A stretch of DNA of 64,000 nt, taken from the NCBI GenBank assembly GCA_964036045.1, contig OZ038400.1, positions 12,211,079-12,275,078 of the forward strand, in the 5' to 3' direction. This document shows, one piece after another, positions 33,590 through 47,900 of this stretch. The stretch is from Eutreptiella sp. 'Long Island Sound 2002'. Lineage: Eukaryota > Euglenozoa > Euglenophyceae > Eutreptiales > Eutreptiaceae. The notes under the pieces were generated by a model that saw nothing but the letters and a program-made list of their open reading frames with translations, searched no databases and was not told the DNA's origin. The number at the start of each line of letters is the position of its first letter. The stretch's first letter is position 1. Made by a program: the position numbers and the translations under genes.

Positions 33590-36500
33590 CTCTGTCTTAA
33601 GTACCCGTGGGTCAAGAGGTCTCTCATCAGTACCCCTGGGCCAAGAACTCTGTCTTCAGTACCCCTGGGCCAAGAACTCTGTCATCAATACCCCTGGGCA
33701 AAGAACTCTGTCGTCAGTACCCCTGGGCCAAGAACTCTGTCATCAGTACCCCTGGGCCAAGAACTCTGTCATCAGTACCCCTGGGCCAAGAACTCTGTCC
33801 TCAGTACCCCTGGGCGAAGAACTCTGTCATCAGTACCCCTGGGTCAAGAACTCTGTCTTCAGTACCCCCTAGGTCAACAACTCTCTCATCAGTACCCCTC
33901 AGCCAAGAACTCTGTCATTAATATCCCTCGGTCTAGAACTCTGGCATCAGTACCCTTGGGTCAGGAACTCTGTCATCAGTACCCCCGGGTCAAGAACTCT
34001 CTCATCAGTACCCCTGGGTCAAGAACTCTGTCATTAATATCCCTGGGTCTAGAATTCTGTCATCAGTACCCCTGGGCCAAGAACTCTGTCTTCAGTACCC
34101 CTGGGTCTAGAACTCTCTTATCAGTACCCCTGGGCCAGGAACTCTCCCACCAGTACGCCTGGGCCAAGAACTCACTCATCAGTACCCCTAGGCCAAGAAC
34201 TGTGTCATCAGTACCCCTGGGTCAAGAACTCTGGCATCAGTACGCCTGGGCCAAGAACTCTGTCATCAGTACCCCTGGGCCAAGAACTCTGTCATCAGTA
34301 CCCCTGGGCCAAGAACTCTGTCCTCAGTACCCCTGGGCGAAGAACTCTGTCATCAGTACCCCTGGGTCAAGAACTCTGTCTTCAGTACCCCCTGGGTGAA
34401 CAACTCTCTCATCAGTACCCCTCAGCCAAGAACTCTGTCATTAATATCCCTCGGTCTAGAACTCTGTCATCAGTACCCTTGGGTCAGGAACTCTGTCATC
34501 GGTACCCCCGGGTCAAGAACTCTCTCATCAGTACCCCTGGGTCAAGAACTCCGTCATTAATATCCCTGGGTCTAGAATTCTGTCATCAGTACCCCTGGGC
34601 CAAGAACTCTGTCTTCAGTACCCCTGGGTCTAGAACTCTCTTATCAGTACCCCTGGGCCAGGAACTCTCCCACCAGTACGCCTGGGCCAAGAACTCACTC
34701 ATCAGTACCCCTAGGCCAAGAACTGTGTCATCAGTACCCCTGAGTCAAGAACTCTGGCATCAGTACGCCTGGGCCAAGAACTCTGTCTTCAGTACCCCTG
34801 GGCCAAGAACTCTGTCATCAGTACCCCCGGGCCAAGAACTCTGTCTTCAGTACCCCTGGGCCAGGAACTCTGTCTTCAGTACCCCCGGGCCAGGAACTCT
34901 GTCATCAGTACCCCTGGGCCAAGAACTCTGTCTTCAGTACCCCTGGGCCAAGAACTCTGTCATCAGTACCCCTGGGCCAGGAACTCTGTCATCAGTACCC
35001 CTGGGCCACGAACCCTGTCATCAGTCCCCCTGGGCCAAGAACTCTGTCTTCAGTACCCCTGGGCCAAGAACTCTGTCATCAGTACTGCTGGGCCAAGAAC
35101 TCTGTCTTCAGTACCCCTGGGCCAAGAGCTCTGTCTTCAGTACCCCTGGGCCAAGAACTCTGTCATCAGTACCCGTGGGTCAATAAGTCTCTCATCAGCA
35201 CCCCTGGGCCAGGAACTCTGTCTTCAGTACCCCTGGGCCAAGAACTCTGTCATCAAAACCCCTGGGCCAAGAACTCTGTCTCCAGTACCCCCGGACCAAG
35301 AACTCTGTCATCAGTACCCCTGGGCCAAGAACTCTGTCATCAGTACCCCTGGGTCTAGAACTCTCTGATCAATCTCCCTGGGCCAAGAACTCTCTCATCA
35401 GTACCCCTGGGCCACGAACTCTGTCATCAGTACCCCTGGGCCAAGCACTCTGTCCTCAGTACCCCTGGGCCAAGAACTCTGTCTTCAGTACCCCTGGGCC
35501 AAGAACTCTGTCTTCAGTACCCCTGGGCCAAGAACTCTGTCTTAAGTACCCGTGGGTCAAGAGGTCTCTCATCAGTACCCCTGGGCCAAGAACTCTGTCT
35601 TCAGTACCCCTGGGCCAAGAACTCTGTCATCAATACCCCTGGGCAAAGAACTCTGTCGTCAGTACCCCTGGGCCAAGAACTCTGTCATCAGTACCCCTGG
35701 GCCAAGAACTCTGTCATCAGTACCCCTGGGCCAAGAACTCTGTCCTCAGTACCCCTGGGCGAAGAACTCTGTCATCAGTACCCCTGGGCCAAGAACTCTG
35801 TCATCAGTACCCATGGGCCAAGAACTCTGTCATCAGTACCCCTTGGTCGAGAACTCTCTGATCAGTACCCGTGGGCCAAGAACTCTCTCATCAGTACCCC
35901 TGGGCCAAGAACTCTGTCATCAGTAACCCTGGGCCAAGAACTCTGTCTTCAGTACCCCTGGGCCAAGAACTCTGTCTTCAGTACCCCTGGGCCAAGAACT
36001 CTGTCTTCAGTACCCCAGGGCCAAGAACTCTGTCATCAGTATCCGTTGGTCAAGAAGTCTCTCATCAGTACCCCTGGGCCAAAAACTCTGGCATCAGTAC
36101 GCCTGGGCCAAGAACTCTGTCATCAGTACCCCTGGGCCAAGAGCTCTGTCATCAGTACCCCTGGGCCAAGAACTCTGTCCTCAGTACCCCTGGGCGAAGT
36201 ACTCTGTCATCAGTACCCCTGGGTCAAGAACTCTGTCTTCAGTACCCCCTGGGTCAACAACTCTCTCATCAGTACCCCTCAGCCAAGAACTCTGTCATTA
36301 ATATCCCTCGGTCTACAACTCTGTCATCAGTACCCTTGGGTCAGGAACTCTGTCATCAGTACCCCCGGGTCAAGAACTCTCTCAGCAGTACCCCTGGGTC
36401 AAGAACTCTGTCATTATTATCCCTGGGTCTAGAATTCTGTCATCAGTACCCCTGGGCCAAGAACTCTGTCTTAAGTACCCCTGGGTCTAGAACTCTCTTA

Positions 36501-39500
36501 TCAGTACCCCTGGGCCAGGAACTCTCCCACCAGTACGCCTGGGCCAGGAACTCACTCATCAGTACCCCTAGGCCAAGAACTGTGTCATCAGTACCCCTGG
36601 GTCAAGAACTCTGGCATCAGTACGCCTGGGCCAAGAACTCTGTCTTCAGTACCCCTGGGCCAAGAACTCTGTCATCAGTACCCCCGGGCCAAGAACTCTG
36701 TCTTCAGTACCCCTGGGCCAGGAACTCTGTCTTCAGTACCCCCGGGCCAGGAACTCTGTCATCAGTACCCCTGGGCGAAGAACTCTGTCTTCAGTACCCC
36801 TGGGCCAAGAACTCTGTCATCAGTACCCCTGGGCCAGGAACTCTGTCATCAGTACCCCTGGGCCAAGAACCCTGTCATCAGTCCCCCTGGGCCAAGAACT
36901 CTGTCTTCAGTAACCCTGGGCCAAGAACTCTGTCATCAGTACTGCTGGGCCAAGAACTCTGTCTTCAGTACCCCTGGGCCAAGAGCTCTGTCTTCAGTAC
37001 CCCTGGGCCAAGAACTCTGTCATCAGTACCCGTGGGTCAAGAAGTCTCTCATCAGCACCCCTGGGCCAGGAACTCTGTCTTCAGTACCCCTGGGCCAAGA
37101 ACTCTGTCATCAAAACCCCTGGGCCAAGAACTCTGTCTTCAGTACCCCTGGACCAAGAACTCTGTCATCAGTACCCCTGGGCCAAGAACTCTGTCATCAG
37201 TACCCCTGGGTCTAGAACTCTCTGATCAGTCCCCCTGGGCCAAGAACTCTCTCATCAGTACCCCTGGGCCAAGAACTCTGTCATCAGTACCCCTGGGCCA
37301 AGGACTCTGTCCTCAGTACCCCTGGGCCAAGAACTCTGTCTGCAGTACCCCTGGGCCAAGAACTCTGTCTTCAGTACCCCTGGGCCAAGAACTCTGTCTT
37401 AAGTACCCGTGGGTCAAGAGGTCTCTCATCAGTACCCCTGGGACAAGAACTCTGTCTTCAGTACCCCTGGGCCAAGAACTCTGTCATCAATACCCCTGGG
37501 CAAAGAACTCTGTCGTCAGTACCCCTGGGCCAAGAACTCTGTCATCAGTACCCCTGGGCCAAGAACTCTGTCATCAGTACCCCTGGGCCAAGAACTCTGT
37601 CCTCAGTACCCCTGGGCGAAGAACTCTGTCATCAGTACCCCTGGGCGGAGAACTCTGTCATCAGTACCCATGGGCCAAGAACTCTGTCATCAGTACCCCT
37701 GGGTCTAGAACTCTCTGATCAGTACCCCTGGGCCAAGAGCTTTCTCATCAGTACCCCTGGGCCAAGAACTCTGTCATCAGTAACCCTGGGCCAAGAACTC
37801 TGTCTTCAGTACCCCTGGGCCAAGAACTCTGTCTTCAGTACCCCTGGGCCAAGAACTCTGTCTTCAGTACCCCAGGGCCAAGAACTCTATCATCACTATC
37901 CGTTGGTCAAGAAGTCTCTCATCAGTACCCCTGGGCCAAGAACTCTGTCTTCAGTACCCCTGGGCCAAGGAATCTGTCATCAATACCCCTGGGCCAAGAA
38001 CTCTGTCGTCAGTACCCCTGGGCCAAGAACTCTGTCATCATTACCCCTGGGCCAGGAACTCTGTCATCAGTACCCCTGGGCCAAGAACTCTGTCATCAGT
38101 ACCCTTGGGCCAAGAACTCTGTCTTCAGTACCCCTGGGCCAAGAACTCTGTCATCAGTACCTCTGGGCCAAGAACTCTGTCATCAGTACCCGTGGGTCAA
38201 GAAGTCTCTCATCAGTACCCCTGGGCCAAGAACTCTGTCTTCAGTACCCCTGGGCCACGAGCTCTGTCATCAATACCCCTTGGCCAAGAACTCTGTCCTC
38301 AGTACCCCTGGGCCAAGAACTCTGTCATCAGTACCCCTTGGCCAAGAACTCTGTCATCAGTACCCCTGGGCCAAGAACTCTGTCATCAGTACCCCTGGGC
38401 CAGGAACTCTGTCATCAGTACCCCTGGGTCTAGAACTCTCTGATCAGTACCCCTTGGCCAAGAACTCTGTCATCAGTACCCCTGGGCCAAGAACTCTGTC
38501 ATCAGTACCCCTGGGCCAAGAACTCTCTCATCAGTACCCCTGGGCCAAGAACTCTGTCATCAGTAACCCTGAACCAAGAACTCTGTCATCAGTACCCCTG
38601 GGCCAAGAACTCTGTCATCAGTACCCCTGGGTCTAGAACTCTCTCATCAGTACCCCTGGGCCAGGAACTCTGTCATCAGTACCCCTGGGCCGAGAACTCT
38701 GTCATCAGTACCCCTGGGCCAAGAACTCTGTAATCAGTACCCCTGGGCCACGAACTCTGTCATCAGTACCCCTGGGTCAAGGACTCACTCATCAGTACCC
38801 CTCGGCCAAGAACTCCGTCATCAGTACCCCTGGGCCAAGAACTCTGTCTTCAGTACCCCTGGGCCAGAAACTCTGTCAGTAGTACCCCTGGATAAAGAAC
38901 TCTGTCATCGGTACCCCTGGGTCAAGAACTCTGTCATCAGTACTTCTGGGCCAAGAACTCTGTCATCAGTACCCCTCGGCCAGGAACTCTGTCGTCAGTA
39001 CCCCTGGGCCAAGAACTCTGTCATCATTACCCCTGGGCCAAGAACTCTGTCATCAGTACCCCTGGGTCTAGAACTCTCTGATCAGTCCCCCTGGGCCAAG
39101 AACTCTCTCATCAGTACCCCTGGGCCAAGAACTCTGTCATCAGTACCCCTGGGCCAAGGACTCTGTCCTCAGTACCCCTGGGCCAAGAACTCTGTCTTCA
39201 GTACCCCTGGGCCAAGAACTCTGTCTTCAGTACCCCTGAGCCAAGAACTCTGTCTTAAGTACCCGTGGGTCAAGAGGTCTCTCATCAGTACCCCTGGGCC
39301 AAGAACTCTGTCTTCAGTACCCCTGGGCCAAGAACTCTGTCATCAATACCCCTGGGCAAAGAACTCTGTCGTCAATACCCCTGGGCCAAGAACTCTGTCA
39401 TCAGTACCCCTGGGCCAAGAACTCTGTCATCAGTACCCCTGGGCCAAGAACTCTGTCATCAGTACCCCTGGGCGAAGAACTCTGTCATCAGTACCCCTGG

Positions 39501-40950
39501 GCCAAGAACTCTGTCATCAGTACCCATGGGCCAAGAACTCTGTCATCAGTACCCCTGGGTCTAGAACTCTCTGATCGGTACCCCTGGGCCAAGAGGTTTC
39601 TCATCAGTACCCCTGGGCCAAGAACTCTGTCATCAGTAACCCTGGGCCAAGAACTCTGTCTTCAGTACCCCTGGGCCAAGAACTCTGTCTTCAGTACCCC
39701 TGGGCCAAGAACTCTGTCTTCAGTACCCCAGGGCCAAGAACTCTGTCATCACTATCCGTTGGTCAAGAAGTCTCTCATCAGTACCCCTGGGCCAAGAACT
39801 CTGTCTTCAGTACCCCTGGGCCAAGGAATCTGTCATCAATACCCCTGGGCCAAGAACTCTGTCGTCAGTACCCCTGGGCCAAGAACTCTGTCATCATTAC
39901 CCCTGGGCCAGGAACTCTTTCATCAGTACCCCTGGGCCAAGAACTCTGTCATCAGTACCCTTGGGCCAAGAACTCTGTCTTCAGTACCCCTGGGCCAGGA
40001 ACTCTGTCATCAGTACCTCTGGGCCAAGAACTCTGTCATCAGTACCCGTGGGTCAAGAAGTCTCTCATCAGTACCCCTGGGCCAAGAACTCTGTCTTCAG
40101 TACCCCTGGGCCACGAGCTCTGTCATCAATACCCCTTGGCCAAGAGCTCTGTCCTCAGTACCCCTGGGCCAAGAACACTGTCATCAGTACCCCTTGGCCA
40201 AGAACTCTGTCATCAGTACCCCTGGGCCAAGAACTCTGTCATCAGTACCCCTGGGCCAGGAACTCTGTCATCAGTACCCCTGGGTCTGGAACTCTCTGAT
40301 CAGTACCCCTTTGCCAAGAACTCTGTCATCAGTACCTCTGGGCCAAGAACTCTGTCATCAGTACCCCTGGGCCAAGAACTCTCTCATCAGTACCCCTGGG
40401 CCAAGAACTCTGTCATCAGTAACCCTGAACCAAGAACTCTGTCATCAGTACCCCTGGGCCAAGAACTCTGTCATCAGTACCCCTGGGTCTAGAACTCTCT
40501 CATCAGTACCCCTGGGCCAGGAACTCTGTCATCAGTACCCCTGGGCCGAGAACTCTGTCATCAGTACCCCTGGGCCAAGAACTCTGTAATCAGTACCCCT
40601 GGGCCACGAACTCTGTCATCAGTACCCCTGGGTCAAGGACTCACTCATCAGTACCCCTCGGCCAAGAACTCCGTCATCAGTACCCCTGGGCCAAGAACTC
40701 TGTCTTCAGTACCCCTGGGCCAGAAACTCTGTCATTAGTACCCCTGGACCAAGAACTCTGTCATCGGTACCCCTGGGTCAAGAACTCTGTCATCAGTACT
40801 TCTGGGCCAAGAACTCTGTCATCATTACCCCTCGGCCAAGAACTCTGTCGTCAGTACCCCTGGGCCAAGAACTCTGTCATCATTACCCCTGGGCCAAGAA
40901 CTCTGTCATCAGTACCCCCGGGTCAAGAACTCTCTCATCAGTACCCCTGG
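33590..40950 (+). repeat. Higher-order satellite repeat, about 1.86 kb
   Basis: The marker CTTAAGTACCCGTGGGTC followed by AAGAGGTCTCTC recurs near 33595, 35542, 37399 and 39255. Spacings are about 1,945, 1,857 and 1,856 bp; 1,856 is exactly 64 monomers. A second marker, TATCCGTTGGTCAAGAAGTC, recurs near 37896 and 39752, also 1,856 bp apart. Outer edges are approximate. Confidence 0.87.
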
Positions 40951-41999
40951 GCCAAGAACTCTCTCATCAGTACCCCTGGGCCAAGAACTCTGTCATCAGT
41001 ACCCCTGAACCAAGAACTCTGTCATCAGTACCCCTGGGCCAAGAACTCTGTTATCAGTACCCCTGGGTCTAGAACTCTGTCATCAGTACCCGTGGGCCAG
41101 GAACTCTGTCATCAGTACCCCTGGGCCATGAACTCTGTCATCAGTACCCCTGGGCCAAGAACTCTATAATCAGTACCCCTGGGCCAGGAACTCTGTCATC
41201 AGTACCCCTGGGTCAAGAACTCACTCATCAGTACCCCTCGGCCAAGAACTCCGTCATCAGTACCCCTGGGCCAAGAACTCTGTCATCAGTACCCCTGGGC
41301 CAAGAACTCTGTCATTAGTACCCATGGGCCAAGAACTCTGTCATCAGTACCCCTGTGTCTGGAACTCTCTCACTCGTACCCCTGGGCCAAGAACTCTGTC
41401 ATCAGTACCCCTGGGCCAAGAACTCTGTCATCAGTACCCCTGGGCCAAGAACTCTGTCATCAGTACCCCCTGGTCAAGAACTCTGTCATCAGTACCCCTG
41501 GGCCAAGAACTCTGTCATCAGTACCCCTGGGCCAAGAACTCTGTCATCAGTACCCCCGGGTCAAGAACTCTCTCATCAGTACCCCTGGGTCAAGAACTCT
41601 GGGATTAATATTCCTGGGTCTAGAACTCTGTCATCAGTACCCCTGGGCGCAGAACTCTGTCTTCAGTACCCCTGGGTCTAGTACCTCTGGGCCAAGAACT
41701 CTCCCACCAGTAGGCCTGGGCCACGAACTCACTCATCAGTACCCCTAGGCCAAGAACTTTGTCATCAGTACCCCTGGGTCAAGAACTCTGGCATCAGTAC
41801 GCCTGGCCCAAGAACTCTGTCTTCAGTACCCCTGGGCTAAGAACTCTGTCATCAGTACCCCCGGACCAAGAACTCTGTCATCAGTACCCCTTGGCCAAGA
41901 ACTCTGTCATCAGTACCCCTGGGTCAAGAACTCTCTCATCAGTACCCCTGGGTCTAGACCTCTGTCATTAATATCCCTGGGTCTAGAACTCTGTCATCA

Positions 42000-44900
42000 G
42001 TACCCCTGGGCCAAGAAATCCGTCTTCAGTACCCCTGGGTCTAGAACCCTCTCATCAGTACCCCTGGGCCAAGATCTCTCCCACCAGTACGCCTGGGCCA
42101 CGAACTCACTCATCAGTACCCCTAGGCCAAGAACTGTGTCATCAGTACCCCTGGGTCAAGAACTCTGGCATCAGTACGCCTGGGCCAAGAACTCCGTCTT
42201 CAGTACCCCTGGGCTAAGAACTCTGTCATCAGTGGCCCCAGGCCAAGAACTCTGTCTTCAGTACCCCTGGGCCAAGAACTCCGTCTTCAGTACCCCTGGG
42301 CCAAGAACTCTGTCATCAGTACCCCCTGGGCCAAGAAATCTGTCTTCAGTACCCCTCGGCCAAGAACTCTGTCATCAGTACCCCTGGGCCAAGAACTCTG
42401 TCATCAGTACCCCTGGGCTCTGTCATCAGTACCCCTGGGCCAAGAACTCTGTCATCAGTACCCCTGGGCCAAGAACTCTGTCATCAGTACCCCTGGGCCA
42501 AGAACTCTGTCTTCAGTACCCCTGGGCCAAGATCTCTGTCTTCAGTACCCCTGGGCCAAGAACTCTGTCTTCAGTACCCCTGGGCCAAGAACTCTTTCTT
42601 CAGTACCCCTGGGCCAAGAACTCTGTCATCAGTACCCGTGGGTCAAGAAGTCTCTCATCAGTACCCCTGGGCCAAGAACTCTGTCTTCAGTACCCCTGGG
42701 CCAAGAACTCTGTCATCAATACCCCTGGTCCAAGTACTCTGTCTTCAGTACCCCTGGGCCAAGAACTCTGTCTTCAGTACCCCTGGGCCAAGAACTCTGT
42801 CATCAGTACCCGTGGGTCAAGAAGTCTCTCATCAGTACCCCTGGGCCAAGAACTCTGTCTTCAGTACCCCTGGGCCAAGAACTCTGTCATCAATACCCCT
42901 GGGCCAAGTACTCTGTCTTCAGTACCCCTGGGCCAAGAACTCTGTCTTCAGTACCCTGGGCCAAGAACTCTGTCATCAGTACCCCTGGGTCTAGAACTCT
43001 CTGATCAATCCCCCTGGGCCAAGAACTCTGTCTTCAGTACCCCTGGGCCAAGAACTCTGTCATCAGTACCCCTGGGCCAAGAACTCTGTCTTCAGTACCC
43101 CTGGGCCAAGAACTCTGTCTTCAGTACCCCTGGGCCAAGAACTCTGTCATCAGTACCCGTTGGTCAAGAAGTCTCTCATCAGTACCCCTGGGCCAAGAAC
43201 TCTGTATTCAGTACCCCTGGGCCAAGAGCTCTGTAATCAATACCCCTGGGCGGAGAACTCTGTCATCAGTACCCCTGGGCCAAGAACTCTGTCATCAGTA
43301 CCCCTGGGTCTAGAACTCTCCCATCAGTACCCCGGGGCCAAGAACTCTGTCTTCAGTACCCCTGGGCCAAGAACTCTGTCATCAGTACCCCTGGGCCAAG
43401 AACTCTGTCATCAGTACCCCTGGACGAAGAACTCTGTCATCAGTACCCCTCGGTCGAGAACTCTTTCATCAGTACGCCTGGGCCAAGAACTCTGTCATCA
43501 GTACCCCTGGGCCAAGAACTCTGTCATCAGTACCCCTGGGCCAAGAAGTCTGTCATCAGTACCCCTGGGCCAAGAACTCTGTCATCAGTACCCCTGGGCC
43601 AACAACTCTCTCATCAGTACCCCTGGGCCATGAACCCTGTCATCAGTACCCGTGGGCCAACAACTCTGTCATCAGTACCCCTGGGCCAAGAACTCTGTCA
43701 TCAGTACACCAGGGCCAAGAACCCTGTCATCAGTACCCCTGGGCCAAGAACTCTGTCATCAGTACCCCTGGGCCAAGAACTCTGTCATCAGTACCCCTGG
43801 ATCTAGAAATCTCTCATTAGTACCCCTCGGCCAAGAACTCTGTCTTCAGTACCCGTGGGCCAAGAACTCTGTCATCAGTACCCCTGGGCCAAGAACTCTG
43901 TCATCAGTACCCCTGGGCCAAGAACTCTGTCATCAGTACCCCCTGGTCAAGAACTCTGTCATCAGTACCACCGGGCCAAGAACTCTGTCATCAGTACCCC
44001 TGGGCCAAGAACTCTGTCATCAGTACCCCCGGGTCAAGAACTCTCTCATCAGTACCCCTGGGTCAAGAACTCTGTAATTGATATTCCTGGGTCTAGAACT
44101 CTGTCATCAGTACCCCTGGGTCTAGAACCCTCTCATCAGTACCTCTGGGCCAAGAACTCTCCCACCTGTAGCCCTGGGCCAAGAACTCACTCATCAGTAC
44201 CCCTAGGCCAAGAACTTTGTCCTCAGTACCCCTGGGCCAAGAACTCTGTCTTCAGTACCCCTGGGCCAAGAACTCTGTCTTCAGTACCCCTGGGCCAAGA
44301 ACTCTGTCATCAGTACCCGTGGGTCAAGAAGTCTCTCATCAGTACCCCTGGGCCAAGAACTCTGTCTTCAGTACCCCTGGGCCACGAACTCTGTCATCAA
44401 TACCCCTGGGCCAAGTACTCTGTCTTCAGTACCCCTGGGCCAAGAACTCTGTCTTCAGTACCCCTGGCCAAGAACTCTGTCATCAGTACCCCTGGGTCTA
44501 GAACTCTCTGATCAATCCCCCTGGGCCAAGAACTGTGTCATCAGTACCCCTGGGCCAAGAACTCTGTCATCAGTACCCCTGGGCCAAGAACTCTGTCTTC
44601 AGTACCCCTGGGCCAAGAACTCTGTCTTCAGTACCCCTGGGCCAAGAACTCTGTCATCAGTACCTGTTGGTCAAGAAGTCTCTCATCAGTACCCCTGGGC
44701 CAAGAAGTCTGTATTCAGTACCCCTGGGCCAAGAGCTCTGTAATCAATACCCCTGGGCCGAGAACTCTGTCATCATTACCCCTGAGCCGAGAACTCTGTC
44801 ATCAGTACCCCTGGGTCTAGAACTCTCCCATCAGTACCCCGGGGCAAAGAACTCTGTCTTCAGTACCCCTGGGCCAAGAACTCTGTCATCAGTACCCCTG

Positions 44901-47900
44901 GGCCAAGAACTCTGTCATCAGTACCCCTGGGCCAAGAACTCTGTCATCAGTACCCCTGGGTCGAGAACTCTTTCATCAGTACGCCTGGGCCAAGAACTCT
45001 GTCATCAGTACCCCTGGGCCAAGAACTCTGTCATCAGTACCCCTGGGCCAAGAAATCTGTCATCAGTACCCCTGGGCCAGGAACTCTGTCATCAGTACCC
45101 CTGGGCCAACAACTCTCTCATCAGTACCCCTGGGCCATGAACCCTGTCATCAGTACCCGTGGGCCAAGAACTCTGTCATCAGTACCCCTGGGCCAAGAAC
45201 TCTGTCATCAGTACCCCAGGGCCAAGAACCCTGTCATCAGTACCCCTGGGCCAAGAACTCTGTCATCAGTACCCCTGGGCCAAGAACTCTGTCATCAGTA
45301 CCCCTGGGTCTAGAACTCTCTCATTAGTACCCCTCGGCCAAGAACTCTGGCTTCAGTACTCGTGGGCCAAGAACTCTGTCATCAGTACCCCTGGGCCAAG
45401 AACTCTGTCATCAGTACCCCCTGGTCAAGAACTCTGTCATCAGTACCACCGGGCCAAGAACTCTGTCATCAGTACCCCTGGGCCAAGAACTCTGCCGTCA
45501 GTAGCCCTCGGTCAAGAACTCTGTCATCAGTACCCCCTGGGCCAAGAACTCTGTCTTCAGTACCCGTGGGCCAGGAACTCTTTCATCAGTACCCCTGCGC
45601 CAAGAACTCTGTCTCCAGTACCCCTGGGCCAAGAACTCTGTCTTCAGTACCCCTGGGCCAAGAACTCTTCCATCAGTACCCCTCGGCCAAGAACTCTGAC
45701 ATCAGTACCCCTGGGCCAAGAACTCTGTCTTCAGTACCCCTGGGCCAAGAACTCTGTCTTCAGTACCCCTGGGCCAAGAACTCTGTCATCAGTACCCCTG
45801 GGCCAAGAACTCTGTCATCAGTACCCCTAGGCCAATGACTCTGTCATCAGTACCCCTGGGCCAAGAACTCTGTCATCAGTACCCCTGGGCCAAGAACTCT
45901 GTCTTCAGTACCCCTGGGCCAAGAACTCTGTCATCAGTACCCCTGGGCCAAGAACTCTGTCATCAATACCTCTGGTTCTAGAACTCTGTCATCAGTACCC
46001 CCGGGCCAAGAACTCTGTCATGAGTACCCCTCGGGCAAGAACTCTGTCTTGAGTACCCCTGGGCCAAGAGCTCTGTCATCAGTACCCCTGGGCCAAGAAC
46101 TCTGTCATCAGTACCCCCGGGCCAAGAACTCTGTCATCATTACCCCTGGGCCAAGAACTCTGTCATCAGTACCCCTGGGCCAAGAACTCTGTCATCAGTA
46201 CCCCTCGGCCAAGAACTCTGTCTTCAGTATCCCTGGGCCAAGAACTCTGTCATCAGTACCTCTGGGCCAAGAACTCTGTCATCCGTACCCCTGGACCAAG
46301 AACTCTGTCATCAGTACCCCTGGGCCAAGAACTCTGTCATCAGTACCCCAGGGCCAAGAACTGTGTCATCAGTACCCCTGGGCCAAGAACTCTGTTGTCA
46401 GTAGCCCTGGGTCAAGGACTCTGTCATCAGTACCCCTGGGCCAAGAACTCTGTCATCAGTACCCCTGGGCCAAGAACTCTGTCTTCAGTACCTCTGGGCC
46501 AAGAACTCTGTCATCAGTACCCCCGGGTCAAGAACTCTCTCATCAGTACCCCTGGGTCAAGAACTCTGTAATTAATATTCCTGGGTCTAGAACTCTGTCA
46601 TCAGTACCCCTCGGTCTAGAACCCTCTCATCAGTACCTCTGGGCCAAGAACTCTCCCACCAGTAGGCCTGGGCCAAGAACTCACTCATCAGTACCCCTAG
46701 GCCAAGAACTTTGTCATCAGTACCCCTGGGTCAAGAACTCTGGCATCAGTACGCCTGGCCCAAGAACTCTGTCTTCAGTACCCCTGGGCTAAGAACTCTT
46801 TCATCAGTACCCCCGGACCAAGAACTCTGTCATCAGTACTCCTTGGCCAAGAACTCTGTCATCAGTACCCCCGGGTCAAGAACTCTCTCATCAGTACCCC
46901 TGGGTCTAGAACTCTGTCATTAATATCCCTGGGTCTAGAACTCTGTCATCAGTACCCCTGGGCCAAGAAATCCGTCTTCAGTACCCCTGGGACTAGAACC
47001 CTCTCATCAGTACCCCTGGGCCAAGAACTCTCCCACCAGTACGCCTGGGCCACGAACTCACTCATCAGTACCCCTAGGCCAAGAACTGTGTCATCAGTAC
47101 CCCTGGGTCAAGAACTCTGGCATCAGTACGCCACGGCCAAGAACTCCGTCTTCAGTACCCCCGGGCTAAGAACTCTGTCATCAGTGGCCCCGGGCCAAGA
47201 ACTCTGTCTTCAGTACCCCTGGGCCAAGAACTCCGTCTTCAGTACCCCTGGGCCAAGAACTCTGTCATCAGTACCCCTGGGCCAAGAACTCTGTCTTCAG
47301 TACCCCTCGGCCAAGAACTCTGTCATCAGTACCCCTGGGCCAAGAACTCTGTCATCAGTACCCCTGGGCCAAGAACTCTGTCATCAGTACCACTGGGCCA
47401 AGAACTCTGTCATCAGTACCCCTGGGCCAAGAACTCTGTCTTCAGTACCCCTGGGCCAAGATCTCTGTCTTCAGTACCCCTGGGCCAAGAACTCTGTCTT
47501 CAGTACCCCTGGGCCAAGAACTCTGTCTTCAGTACCCCTGGGCCAAGAACTCTGTCATCAGTACCCGTGGGTCAAGAAGTCTCTCATCAGTACCCCTGGG
47601 CCAAGAACTCTGTCTTCAGTACCCCTGGGCCAAGAACTCTGTCATCAATACCCCTGGGCCAAGTACTCTGTCTTCAGTACCCCTGGGCCAAGAACTCTGT
47701 CTTCAGTACCCCTGGGCCAAGAACTCTGTCATCAGTACCCCTGGGTCTAGAACTCTCTGATCAATCCCCCTGGGCCAAGAACTGTGTCATCAGTACCCCT
47801 GGGCCAAGAACTCTGTCATCAGTACCCCTGGGCCAAGAACTCTGTCTTCAGTACCCCTGGGCCAAGAACTCTGTCTTCAGTACCCCTGGGCCAAGAACTC

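Noticed and set aside
35871-37718. 615-residue open frame, and similar frames of 539, 454, 440, 421, 408 and 376 residues
   Set aside because: They translate the 29-bp satellite, which lacks forward stops in all frames. The frames overlap one another, ignore element boundaries and begin wherever a random change creates ATG.
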